DNA of 12,106 nucleotides from G039029935 sp039029935 (GCA_039029935.1 JBCCFC010000273.1:1-12106), one strand, 5' to 3'; positions 1 through 8,001 are shown, counted from the first letter of the stretch. A program made the numbers and translations. Notes: a model not told the origin generated them from the sequence alone.

Positions 1-29
1 ACCGAATACTGGCCTACCGACCTACCAAC

Positions 30-1490
30 TCACCGTGCAAGCTCTTCGCGAATCTGCGCTGCCAGCAACCGTGTCCGCACAGGCGCATCACCAACATGGT
101 CAGTTGCATCCATCATTGCAGGGATGTCGGCTGCATCCACAAAGTGATGGATACGTGGATCGGCCACCATCAGTTCAATCATTGGGTTGGGTTTTCCTTC
201 TTGTAGCGCACCCCAAGCCACCATGCTGTGCTCGCGGATGGCTTCGTGCAGTTCTTGTCGGTTGGCCCCGGCTTTGACAGCCTCCATCAAGACTCGCTCT
301 GTGGCCGCAAATAATCCGTAATCTTTCAAATTTCGTGCCGTGGGTCCCGGCCAAATCTGCAAACCATCAACCAGTCGTTTAGAACGTTTTAGCACCTCGT
401 CCGTAATTAAGAAAGCCTGTGGTAAGGTAAAGCGGCGGTTGGCAGAATCGTCTAAAGTTCTCTCCAACAAACTCAACGCCGCATTATCCCAGGCCACACG
501 TGGAAACGCAGCAACCATCCTTGTTAAACTATCGACGTTTTCAGACACCACAGGGTTACGCTTAAATGGCATTGCACTGGACCCAACTTGTTTCTCTCCA
601 AAGGGTTCGCTCCATTCCCCAATCGGTGGGCTTTGCAAAATCCGTAAGTCAAATGCAAACTTGTGCAAGCTCGAACACAACCCGGCCAATGCATTGAGGA
701 TAAGCCAATCTTGCTTGCGCGGGTAAGTCTGCGTTGCGACTGGAAACGCTTCCAAACCCAACTTTTCCATGACGATTTGCTCTAATTGCTGCGCTGTAAG
801 ATTTTTGTCAGAATCTGTATGGGATGTGCTGCCAACATGACCACTATCTTGATGATCGCCCTGTAGTAGCTGCGTATAGCTGGCACTGGTTCCCACCGCA
901 CCTTTGAGTCCCTTACCCCGAACTAAACGACGCGCCCTCATTAATTCTGCCCAATCCATCAACAGATCTTGGGCATATTGTGCCAAGCGATAGCCGACAG
1001 TTGTGGGTTCGGCGGGTTGGATATGTGTAAAGGCAATGGCAGGGGTATCGGCCTCGGCTTCCATACGCACAACCAAGCTCTCAAGCGTGGCTGTCAGTTG
1101 GCTGAGAATCAGGTCCAACGCACCTCGTAGACGCAGAGCATCGACATTATCCAGCACATCCATCGACGTTGCCCCCAAGTGGATAATGGAACCCCCCACG
1201 GGACACTGCTCGGCATAGGTCTTGATTTCGGCCATCAAGTCATGACGAATTTCGCGCTCAATTTCTTGCGCACGGGCAATGTCGATGTCCGCTTGATGCG
1301 CCCGTAAATCGGCCACCTGCTCCGCTGTCACCAACCCTGCCTCGTGTTGCGCTTCGGCCAAGGCAACCCAAAAGCGACGCAGCAGACGCCGCTTCTCCGC
1401 CTCGCTCCAGATCGTGCGCATTTCATCGCTACCATAACGCCACGTGAGCGGGGAAAGATAGGTTTCGTAGCTATAAGTTGTCTCATCCAT
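30..1490 (-). CDS. purB: Adenylosuccinate lyase
   Basis: Cytosolic enzyme of purine synthesis. It eliminates fumarate from adenylosuccinate (to AMP) and from SAICAR (to AICAR). The 486-residue product opens with YLSPLTWRYGS and an IWSEAEKRR stretch, and carries HLGATSMDVLDN, FTHIQPAEPTTVG and the superfamily signature GSSAMPFKRNP, whose paired serines are S304/S305 and include the expected catalytic base. The segment order and wording resemble the animal-type ADSL branch more than the short E. coli-type enzyme. I chose the ATG at 1490 because AGAGG lies 9 bases before it and the family N-terminus begins there. An upstream in-frame ATG at 1526 would add 12 residues with only a weak ribosome site. 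It is the last gene of the leftward run, 230 bases after the kinase, and probably has its own promoter. Nothing in it looks damaged. Confidence 0.95.
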   Translation of the reverse strand: MDETTYSYETYLSPLTWRYGSDEMRTIWSEAEKRRLLRRFWVALAEAQHEAGLVTAEQVADLRAHQADIDIARAQEIEREIRHDLMAEIKTYAEQCPVGGSIIHLGATSMDVLDNVDALRLRGALDLILSQLTATLESLVVRMEAEADTPAIAFTHIQPAEPTTVGYRLAQYAQDLLMDWAELMRARRLVRGKGLKGAVGTSASYTQLLQGDHQDSGHVGSTSHTDSDKNLTAQQLEQIVMEKLGLEAFPVATQTYPRKQDWLILNALAGLCSSLHKFAFDLRILQSPPIGEWSEPFGEKQVGSSAMPFKRNPVVSENVDSLTRMVAAFPRVAWDNAALSLLERTLDDSANRRFTLPQAFLITDEVLKRSKRLVDGLQIWPGPTARNLKDYGLFAATERVLMEAVKAGANRQELHEAIREHSMVAWGALQEGKPNPMIELMVADPRIHHFVDAADIPAMMDATDHVGDAPVRTRLLAAQIREELAR

Positions 1491-1520
1491 ATTGTAGTGC
1501 CTCTTTTCGCTTATAGTGTG

Positions 1521-1538
1521 AACCATTCTTTAATGGTT
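1521..1538. repeat. Inverted repeat in purB leader
   Basis: A perfect 7-bp inverted repeat, AACCATT-CTTT-AATGGTT, sits 31-48 bases upstream of the chosen purB start and overlaps the alternative ATG at 1526. It could be a dyad operator or a small leader hairpin; nothing shows which. Confidence 0.4.
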
Positions 1539-1569
1539 TGATCATTCATACGTTTCATTCGTCACCGTC

Positions 1570-1578
1570 ATTTTATCA
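1570..1578 (-). promoter_or_regulatory. Possible extended -10 for purB
   Basis: Read leftward, the sequence is TGATAAAAT, an extended -10 (TG-N-TAAAAT) about 80 bases before the purB start. The bases at the -35 position are poor, so this is only a candidate. Confidence 0.3.
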
Positions 1579-1720
1579 TAAAATCAGACAAGAGCAGCAT
1601 TCAGAAGAGACACTATGCACGATACAATTCAACAATTTAGTATATTTATTTGCAAACTTGTTTGGAAATACACTTTTGACTGAAATACTATCGGATAAAC
1701 AATGTATTTGTTGTCTTAAG

Positions 1721-3067
1721 TTAACGTGGCAGTGTCAACAAAAAACGAGTTCCCTGCCCTACTTCACTTTGCACATGAATCTGACCACCATGTGCCTCAA
1801 CAATGCTTTTGGCAATTGCCAAACCTAACCCAGAGCCGCCTGTAGAACGACTGCGTGATTTTTCACCGCGATAGAACTGCTCAAAGACATGGGGTAGGTC
1901 TTCTGAACTGATCCCCTCGCCACTGTCACGGACTTCAACAATGATGTTGCCATGTGCAATGCGGGGGCGAAAACCATTTTGTCCTTGGTGTGTTGGTCGT
2001 TTTTTGAGTAATATACGCTTGAGATTTGATTGATAAGCCGGATTGGAGATATAGCTGGACTCAGACCATGCTTTGACCTCGACACGCTCCCCTTCAGGCG
2101 TGTGGCGAATGGCGTTGCCAACCAGATTGGCAAGGACACGCCCCATGTGACGAGCATCAATCAGGGCGGGGTCCACATCGACATCAGCGGCCCCAGAGAG
2201 AATAACACCTTTGTTCTGGGCAAGGCTGGCAAAGCTTTCCAGCGTATCCGAAATTAAATCCGAAAGGGCGTTGGGTTGTTTATCCAAATTTAACCCTCCG
2301 GCATCAATCTGTGCCAACTCAAACAAGTCATCAATCAGGACGGAGAGTGACTGGATATTACGTTTGGCGTTGTTGAGATAACGAGCTTCGTCTTCAGGGT
2401 CCTGCACCAGCCCATCTACCATCGCTTCCAAGATGCCCCGTACCGAGGTCAGGGGTGTGCGTAGATCATGGCCGACCCATGCGATTAAGTTGCGACGCAG
2501 TGTGTCTAGCTCTTGTTGCTTGCGCTCTGCCTCCGCCAGTTGCATGGACATCTGGTTAAAATTCTCAGCCAACGCCGCCATCTCATCATTGCCAGGCACT
2601 TCCACACGTGTATCCAGTTTTCCTGATGCAATTTTCTTGGCCCCTTGAATCAACAACATGATTTTGTCTGTCACGGTTGTGGACATGAAATAACCTAATG
2701 ACGCTGCGATTCCCGTCGCAAAGATAAGCAATAGCGTTGCCAATATCAAATCATGCTGGTTGATAAACATAAGCCGCGCCGTCACCCAAACATTGACAAA
2801 GGTGAGCAGGCTCGACAGCAAGTAAATGCCCATCAATGTCCAGAGCATGCGTGGCGAGCGACCAATCCATCCCCACCGATAGGCACTGTACCCGGCCACG
2901 AGCGAGATCATGGACGTAAACCCCAAAAAGAGGAGCATGGCACGAAACTCACCCAACGGTGGCTGCATGACAACGAGAAAGAGCAGAAGCGTTGTCCCCA
3001 ATGCGATGATAATGCCGCCAATAAAGCGGATATGAACCCAGATAGTGCTTTGACGTGTCGTATTCAT
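1721..3067 (-). CDS. Four-helix membrane sensor histidine kinase (HAMP-HisKA-HATPase)
   Basis: Membrane sensor kinase of a two-component system, 448 residues from the ATG at 3067. Four hydrophobic segments (about 11-34, 42-62, 74-97, 106-128) are joined by very short loops, so there is no sizeable outer sensor domain. A HAMP-like segment follows (about 129-182), then the H-box GHDLRTPLTS with phospho-acceptor H200, N-box NLVGNAIRH (N318), G1 DSGEGIS (D381), F-box VFEQFYRG and G2 GGSGLGLA (about 410-417). The region between N-box and G1 is longer than usual by roughly 35-40 residues (about 334-373). An in-frame ATG at 3184 would add 39 residues, mostly encoded by the octamer repeat (LFNSST-type), and I rejected it; the 3067 start has no strong Shine-Dalgarno either. 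The likely partner is the regulator at 8029-8748, beyond the two proteases. Confidence 0.9.
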   Translation of the reverse strand: MNTTRQSTIWVHIRFIGGIIIALGTTLLLFLVVMQPPLGEFRAMLLFLGFTSMISLVAGYSAYRWGWIGRSPRMLWTLMGIYLLSSLLTFVNVWVTARLMFINQHDLILATLLLIFATGIAASLGYFMSTTVTDKIMLLIQGAKKIASGKLDTRVEVPGNDEMAALAENFNQMSMQLAEAERKQQELDTLRRNLIAWVGHDLRTPLTSVRGILEAMVDGLVQDPEDEARYLNNAKRNIQSLSVLIDDLFELAQIDAGGLNLDKQPNALSDLISDTLESFASLAQNKGVILSGAADVDVDPALIDARHMGRVLANLVGNAIRHTPEGERVEVKAWSESSYISNPAYQSNLKRILLKKRPTHQGQNGFRPRIAHGNIIVEVRDSGEGISSEDLPHVFEQFYRGEKSRSRSTGGSGLGLAIAKSIVEAHGGQIHVQSEVGQGTRFLLTLPR

Positions 3068-3074
3068 AATTAAT

Positions 3075-3101
3075 GTTGCAGGTTGCAGGTTGCAGGTTGC
3101 A
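3075..3101. repeat. Heptamer tandem repeat GTTGCAG
   Basis: Three perfect GTTGCAG units plus a partial fourth lie 8 bases before the kinase start codon and merge directly into the octamer array. Confidence 0.85.
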
Positions 3102-3104
3102 AGG

Positions 3105-3160
3105 TTGAAGAGTTGAAAGGTTGAAGAGTTGAAGAGTTGAAGAGTTGAAGAGTTGAAGAG
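3105..3160. repeat. Octamer tandem array TTGAAGAG
   Basis: Seven tandem 8-base units, six TTGAAGAG and one TTGAAAGG (second unit), lie in the spacer upstream of the kinase. Eight is not a multiple of three, so a gain or loss of one unit would shift any reading frame that crosses it. Confidence 0.9.
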
Positions 3161-3180
3161 TTGATGGTCAGATTGCTCGT

Positions 3181-3313
3181 TCATTACTCATCACTCATCA
3201 CTCATCACTCATCACTCATTACTCATCACTCATCACTCATCACTCATCACTCTTGACTCATCACTCTTCACTCTTCACTCTTCACTCTTCACTCTTCACT
3301 CTTCACTCTTCAC
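3181..3313. repeat. Heptamer array TCATCAC / TCTTCAC
   Basis: Nineteen contiguous 7-base units fill this stretch. The left half is mainly TCATCAC with two TCATTAC; the right half is mainly TCTTCAC, with one TCTTGAC near the junction. The array ends 2 bases from the stop codon of the second protease. No spacers interrupt it. Confidence 0.95.
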
Positions 3314-3315
3314 CC

Positions 3316-5466
3316 TTATCTATGTACCACTGGCAGATAAACAGTTTGATTGAGCAATAAAAGCAATGCCCTCAGTGCGTTGACACGGCCATAACCGTAC
3401 TCTTCATCAAGGGCGGTCTCACCCAAGTCTGTGCTGGATGCGATTAACAATTGACGGATAGTCTCTGGTGTGAGCGATGAGTCTTGGCTTAATAGTAATC
3501 CGGCAATGGCTGTAACATGGGGGGCGGCCATGCTGGTCCCGCTCAAAAAGACAAAATCCTCAGCGTCTGAACCCACATGAATATTGCCCCATGTGCTATA
3601 GATGCTCTGACCTGGCGCCGACAGCTCAATGTGTGGACCTGTACTACTTAGGCTCCAACGCTGATCTTCGTTGTTGGTTGCGCCCACCCCAATGACACCC
3701 TCATAGGCAGCAGGATAAATGATGGTTTCAAACCCAGTGTTGCCCCCCGCACCAATCATCAGGACATTGTTCTCGCTTGCATATGCGACAGCCTTCGCCA
3801 ACACTTCGGGCGGGAATTGTCCGCCTAAACTCAAATTGATGACCTGCGCGCCTCGATCTGTCGCATACAGAATGCCCTCCGAGATATTTGACCATCCACC
3901 TGCCTTGCGCCTATCCAACACTTTGATAGGCAGAAGTTTACACTGTGGGCAGATACCTGACCCCCCGATCTCATTATCAATGGTCGCAGCAATAATCCCC
4001 GCAATATGGGTTCCATGTCCGTGCTCATCATCTGGAATGTCATCATCCCACACAAAATCATAGCCAGTCAGGATGCGCGACGGCTCAATATCCAGATGCT
4101 CGGTGACAACACCGGAATCCACAATTGCAATAATCACCTCTTCGCTCCCCGTGGTAATACTCCACGCTTCAAAGGCTTGGAGTATGTCAGTGGCATAGGT
4201 CAGATTTTCATCTATCAAGTCTGGATCATTTGGCACATATTGCTCGAAGCCTTCAACAGGAGGCGTTTGTGATTCATTCAGCGGTGTAAATCTCTGTTGT
4301 CCTTGTAAGAGCTTACCAAGCCCGACAACTTGGCTGTCCGGCTCCACGAATTGGACTGATTCATGCCTCAGCAACGATCTTGGGTCAAATAGAGATGTTG
4401 GCTCAATCAGAGCTACATCAATCTGCGGCCACCAATCAACAGTATGACCAGCAGTGGAGAGTATTTGTGTACGTTCCTGTTCGGATGTATGGGGAACAAA
4501 ATGGACAAACCAAATGGGTGTTTTCTGGTTGTGTTCTGAGCTGGGTTTTGGTCCATGTAGTTGCTCCCTAAAGGCTTGTGCCTCTTGTGGCGTTTTGAGT
4601 GGCACAGAGAAGCCATTCACCTCAGCTAGGCGAACAAAAAGGCTATTATAGGGACAGCGTGAGTCTAAACAGTTGATGAAATAGTCATCATAAATCATAT
4701 CGGTCAATCGGAAAACACCATCGGCTGTGGATGTAATGCGGATAGATGCACTTGGATTCGATGGTGGTTCATCGGCAAATACAACATCCAACGATATATC
4801 TTCCAACGTCACCGTTTCGTTAAGCCCTTGTGCCCCGTCACCATCAGCATCCACCCACAGAATCCCCGTGAGAATGGCTGAACCAATGGCGACCGTCTGT
4901 GTACTGACATTGTTCAACAAATCTACCTCTTGCATATCAGGACTTAAGCTTTCAATGATGGCCTCGCTTGTCACCTCTGGTGCAAGAAGAGGGAAAGCCT
5001 CATCCATAGCAAAAACGACTTCAATCTGTCCGCCCTTACTGGAACCGACGATGCCAATATCTGCGCGTAGAATGCTGCCAGCAATCGTGTCTGTATAGTG
5101 CCATGAATGATCCATCTGTAGTTCAGCCGTTGCTATTGGGTCATAGCGAGCAAAGTTTGGCACACGTTGACGGATAACCACATCGGTAGCCGCCTGCTCT
5201 CCTATATTTTGGTAGTGTAAGGTATAACGAATTCGCTGTCCTTCGCGCACGTTGAGCAATCCATAGTCATCCGTTTCAATAGATAAATCAATCGCATCTA
5301 TCAAACCTGTTGGGTTGGTTTGAGTATGGCTTGATCCCAGTTGAATGTTTTGGTCTGCCCTGTTGAAATCTACATGATGGGACGATAGTTGTTGGACACT
5401 AAATCCGACAAGGCCAAAAAAGATGAAACAGGTGTAAATTGGCAAATAGATAAATTTTTTGAGCAT
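3316..5466 (-). CDS. Secreted S8 subtilisin-like protease with N-terminal Ig-like modules (paralog 2)
   Basis: Predicted exported serine endopeptidase, 716 residues. Order: hydrophobic signal segment (about 4-24); a CARDB/DUF11-like module (about 58-190, YTLHYQNIGE then VPNFARYDP); an SdrD_B/Cna-B-like module (about 196-290) with an EF-like DADGDG and a cysteine pair C266/C271; a propeptide-like segment (about 318-384, WFVHFVPHT to VEPDSQV); and the S8 domain (about 425-705). The catalytic triad is complete: D450 (IVDSG), H484 (HGHGTH), S645 (SGTSMAAPH), with oxyanion N576 (GAGGNTG). A CPQC motif (C506/C509) lies in the catalytic domain. The chain ends in VYLPVVHR. The ATG at 5466 directly precedes the signal segment; no clear Shine-Dalgarno is seen. 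It aligns end to end with the gene at 5716-7902, including the upstream flank, so it is a tandem duplicate. Substrate unknown. Confidence 0.92.
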   Translation of the reverse strand: MLKKFIYLPIYTCFIFFGLVGFSVQQLSSHHVDFNRADQNIQLGSSHTQTNPTGLIDAIDLSIETDDYGLLNVREGQRIRYTLHYQNIGEQAATDVVIRQRVPNFARYDPIATAELQMDHSWHYTDTIAGSILRADIGIVGSSKGGQIEVVFAMDEAFPLLAPEVTSEAIIESLSPDMQEVDLLNNVSTQTVAIGSAILTGILWVDADGDGAQGLNETVTLEDISLDVVFADEPPSNPSASIRITSTADGVFRLTDMIYDDYFINCLDSRCPYNSLFVRLAEVNGFSVPLKTPQEAQAFREQLHGPKPSSEHNQKTPIWFVHFVPHTSEQERTQILSTAGHTVDWWPQIDVALIEPTSLFDPRSLLRHESVQFVEPDSQVVGLGKLLQGQQRFTPLNESQTPPVEGFEQYVPNDPDLIDENLTYATDILQAFEAWSITTGSEEVIIAIVDSGVVTEHLDIEPSRILTGYDFVWDDDIPDDEHGHGTHIAGIIAATIDNEIGGSGICPQCKLLPIKVLDRRKAGGWSNISEGILYATDRGAQVINLSLGGQFPPEVLAKAVAYASENNVLMIGAGGNTGFETIIYPAAYEGVIGVGATNNEDQRWSLSSTGPHIELSAPGQSIYSTWGNIHVGSDAEDFVFLSGTSMAAPHVTAIAGLLLSQDSSLTPETIRQLLIASSTDLGETALDEEYGYGRVNALRALLLLLNQTVYLPVVHR

Positions 5467-5551
5467 GATATTTAAGCTATATGAATTGTGTTAGATAAAC
5501 AAATCATTTTGAATTTTCAATGTTATGACACATAAATTAGCAAAGATACAA

Positions 5552-5566
5552 GTCTCTTTCTGTACG
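5552..5566 (-). promoter_or_regulatory. Conserved upstream element of protease 2
   Basis: Read leftward it is CGTACAGAAAGAGAC, ending 86 bases before the start codon. The same 15 bases with one change lie at the same distance before the other protease. It is a candidate regulator site or promoter part, but it may only be leftover homology from the duplication. Confidence 0.4.
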
Positions 5567-5623
5567 CTTCGCAACGCGACAACCCTACGTTACACCTACG
5601 ATATAAGACGAAAACCACATTCC

Positions 5624-5714
5624 TTCACCCTTCACCCTTCACTCTTTCCCCTTCACCCTTCACCCTTCACTCTTTCCCCTTCACCCTTCACTCTTTCCCC
5701 TTCACTCTTCACTC
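5624..5714. repeat. Heptamer array with higher-order pattern
   Basis: Thirteen contiguous 7-base units of three kinds: A=TTCACCC, B=TTCACTC, C=TTTCCCC. The order is AABC AABC ABC BB, so the array probably grew by copying 3-4 unit blocks. It ends one base from the stop codon of the first protease, mirroring the array beside the second protease. Confidence 0.93.
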
Positions 5715-5715
5715 T

Positions 5716-7902
5716 TTATCTATATATCGTCGGCAAATATACCTTTTTGTCTAACAACCGTAGCGCATGCAGCGCATTAACACGACCATGACCATACTCA
5801 TCATCCAGATCAACCACACCCAAATCTAGACTCGAATCTATCAGCATTTGACGGATTGTCTCCGGTGTTAGCGTTGAATCTTGACTCAACAGCAATCCAG
5901 CAATGGCAGCGACATGGGGTGAGGCCATACTGGTTCCACTTAAGAAGACAAAATTCTCTGAGCGGGACTTGCTATTGCCCCATGTGCTGTAGATACTTTG
6001 GCCCGGGGCGGAAAGTTCGATGTGAGGACCTGTGCTGCTCAAGTCCCATCGTTGATCTTGGTCATTGGTTGCCCCCACACCAATCACTTCCTCATAACCA
6101 GCCGGAAAGAGAATGGTTTCCGTGCCCGTATTGCCACCCGCACCCACCATCAGGACATTGTTGTTCATTGCATATTTAACCGCTTGTTCCAAAACTCTGG
6201 GTGGGAACTGTCCCCCCAAACTCAAGTTCATGATATGTGCGCCTTGGTCCGCAGCATATAATATCCCCTCTGAGATGGCTGACCAGCGCCCTGTGTTTTG
6301 TTTATCCAACACTTTAACAGGCAGTAACTTGCACTTTGGACAGATACCCGATGCACCAACCCCATTATTGATGGTGGCGGCGATGATCCCTGTGATGTGT
6401 GTTCCGTGTCCATTTTCGTCATCGGGGAAGTTGTCATCATGCACAAAATCATAGCCAGTGAGGACACGTGATGTATCAATATCCAAATGTTCGGTGACAA
6501 TCCCCGTGTCTACAATGGCAATAATCACTTCCTCGCTCCCAGTGGTGATGTTCCATGCCTCAAATGCTTGAATAATATTGGCGGCATACGTCAAGTTTGT
6601 ATCAGCTAAATCTGGATCGTTGGGGGTAAAACGAGCTGAACCTTCAACAGGTGGGATTTGTCGATTATCCAGAGGAGAGCCGAACTGTTGTGGTTGGGTT
6701 TGGAGAGCCATACCTAGCCCTGTGATCTCGCGGTCTGGCTCAACATAGGTCACTGTCTTATGCTGTAATAACAATTGTGGATCAAAAATTGCGGGGTTAG
6801 GTTCTACCAGTGCTACGTCAATCTGCGGCCACCAATCCACAAGCTGGCCCATTGATGATAGGATTTTGTGCCGTTCCTGATCTGATGTATGGGGAACAAA
6901 ATGCACAAACCAGAGATCGCTCTGGGATTTGTTGTTCGTGTCTAGCTGCTCTTTAAAGACCTGTACGTCATGCGCCGTTTTCAATGGCATAGCCAGCCCC
7001 GATGCTTCATCTAATTTTACCGCTAGGCTTGTATACGGGCAGCGAGGGTCTAAACAATTGACAAAGAAATCGCCATAGAGGACTTCACTCAAGGTAAAAA
7101 CACCGTTTTCTGTCGTTGTAATCCGGACAGAGCCGTTGACGAGTGTTGGGTCAATATGGACTGACAGTACATCCAAAGGCACGTTTGCCAAACGCTCATT
7201 TTCGTTGAGTCCCTGCCGACCGTCTCCATCCTCATCCGCCCACAACATACCACTGACGGTAGACCACCCCATCGGCATCACCTGCTCATCAATGTTGTTG
7301 AACAAATTCTCATCTGGATACTCAAAACTTAAACTTTGGATGATGGCTTCACTGGTAATTTCTGGTGCGCGCACAGGCAGGATCTCATCCATCACAAAAA
7401 TGACCTCTAGCCGTCCACGCTCATGTGGGTAGAGTACACCAATCTCAGCAGTCAAAATGCTGCCTGCCGCTGTATCTGTATACTGCCAAGGGGGCGCTGT
7501 GGGTAGCTCGTTAGTAGCAACCGGATCATAGGTGGTAAAGTGGGGGACACTTTGGTGGATAATGACCTCGGTGGCTGTCCGATCTCCCGTATTTTGATAA
7601 TACAGGGTATAGCGAATCTGTTGTCCTGCGCGAACGTTGAGCAAATTGTAGTTGACAGTGACAATGGATAGATCAATCGTCTCATCCAGCTGTGTTGTAG
7701 ACATGAGTGTAGACATGGGTGTAGGCATGAGTGTAGGCTTGGATGTAGGTATCACTGTGGGCTGAATCGTCGGCGTTTGGATGTTGTGCGATTTGGTCGT
7801 ACGGTATGAATGATGCGATGTTAGACGACTGAGCATTAGCCCGATCAAAGCAAAACAAATTAGACAGATAAAAACTGGTAAATAGATAGATTTTGTAACC
7901 AT
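5716..7902 (-). CDS. Secreted S8 subtilisin-like protease with N-terminal Ig-like modules (paralog 1)
   Basis: Predicted exported serine endopeptidase, 728 residues, tandem paralog of the next gene downstream. Order: signal segment (about 5-25, IYLPVFICLICFALIGL); a Thr/Pro/Met-rich linker (about 42-71) that the paralog lacks; a CARDB/DUF11-like module (about 78-205); an SdrD_B-like module (about 214-310) with DEDGDG and C283/C288; a propeptide-like segment (about 330-397); and the S8 domain (about 440-715). Catalytic residues are D465 (IVDTG), H499 (HGHGTH) and S658 (SGTSMASPH), with oxyanion N591. A CPKC pair lies at C521/C524. The chain ends in VYLPTIYR. I chose the ATG at 7902 because it aligns with the paralog's start and its upstream bases match; an ATG at 7977 would add 25 residues. 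The gene starts 126 bases after the regulator stop and probably shares its transcript. Confidence 0.92.
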   Translation of the reverse strand: MVTKSIYLPVFICLICFALIGLMLSRLTSHHSYRTTKSHNIQTPTIQPTVIPTSKPTLMPTPMSTLMSTTQLDETIDLSIVTVNYNLLNVRAGQQIRYTLYYQNTGDRTATEVIIHQSVPHFTTYDPVATNELPTAPPWQYTDTAAGSILTAEIGVLYPHERGRLEVIFVMDEILPVRAPEITSEAIIQSLSFEYPDENLFNNIDEQVMPMGWSTVSGMLWADEDGDGRQGLNENERLANVPLDVLSVHIDPTLVNGSVRITTTENGVFTLSEVLYGDFFVNCLDPRCPYTSLAVKLDEASGLAMPLKTAHDVQVFKEQLDTNNKSQSDLWFVHFVPHTSDQERHKILSSMGQLVDWWPQIDVALVEPNPAIFDPQLLLQHKTVTYVEPDREITGLGMALQTQPQQFGSPLDNRQIPPVEGSARFTPNDPDLADTNLTYAANIIQAFEAWNITTGSEEVIIAIVDTGIVTEHLDIDTSRVLTGYDFVHDDNFPDDENGHGTHITGIIAATINNGVGASGICPKCKLLPVKVLDKQNTGRWSAISEGILYAADQGAHIMNLSLGGQFPPRVLEQAVKYAMNNNVLMVGAGGNTGTETILFPAGYEEVIGVGATNDQDQRWDLSSTGPHIELSAPGQSIYSTWGNSKSRSENFVFLSGTSMASPHVAAIAGLLLSQDSTLTPETIRQMLIDSSLDLGVVDLDDEYGHGRVNALHALRLLDKKVYLPTIYR
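7697..7748. repeat. 12-base in-frame minisatellite in protease 1 linker
   Basis: GTAG recurs exactly every 12 bases (7697, 7709, 7721, 7733, 7745), giving four diverged units and part of a fifth. Being a multiple of three, it encodes the repeating Pro/Ser-Thr-Leu/Pro-Met linker. Protease 2 has no equivalent. Confidence 0.8.
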
Positions 7903-7986
7903 AAATATAAGGAATATGAATCGAAACAGACAACCAGATAGATGTTGCCCTACTCTCTTAGACACATCAACAGGCAAAGAGATTCG

Positions 7987-8001
7987 GTCTCATTCTGTAC
8001 G
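7987..8001 (-). promoter_or_regulatory. Conserved upstream element of protease 1
   Basis: Read leftward it is CGTACAGAATGAGAC, matching 14 of 15 bases of the element before protease 2 and lying 85-99 bases before the start codon. It sits in the short spacer between the regulator stop and the protease. Further matches downstream (CTTTGC, ATGTGTC, ATTCATAT) show that the whole leader is conserved. Confidence 0.4.

Noticed and set aside
13..26. CCTACCGA-CCTACC short repeat at the window edge
   Set aside because: Too short to define a repeat family; it only shares about 10 bases with the interior of the element at 10945-11110.
340..1218. Rightward ORFs inside purB
   Set aside because: They are opposite-strand shadows of a clearly conserved gene.
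3068..3184. Longer kinase start at 3184
   Set aside because: The added 39 residues come mostly from the octamer repeat, precede the first membrane helix without any domain, and have no good ribosome site.
3181..3313. CRISPR-like repeat array
   Set aside because: The 7-base units are contiguous, with no unique spacers and no repeat of CRISPR length; there are no cas genes.
7903..7977. Longer start for protease 1 at 7977
   Set aside because: The paralog starts at the position equal to 7902, and the 5' flanks align as leader DNA upstream of it.
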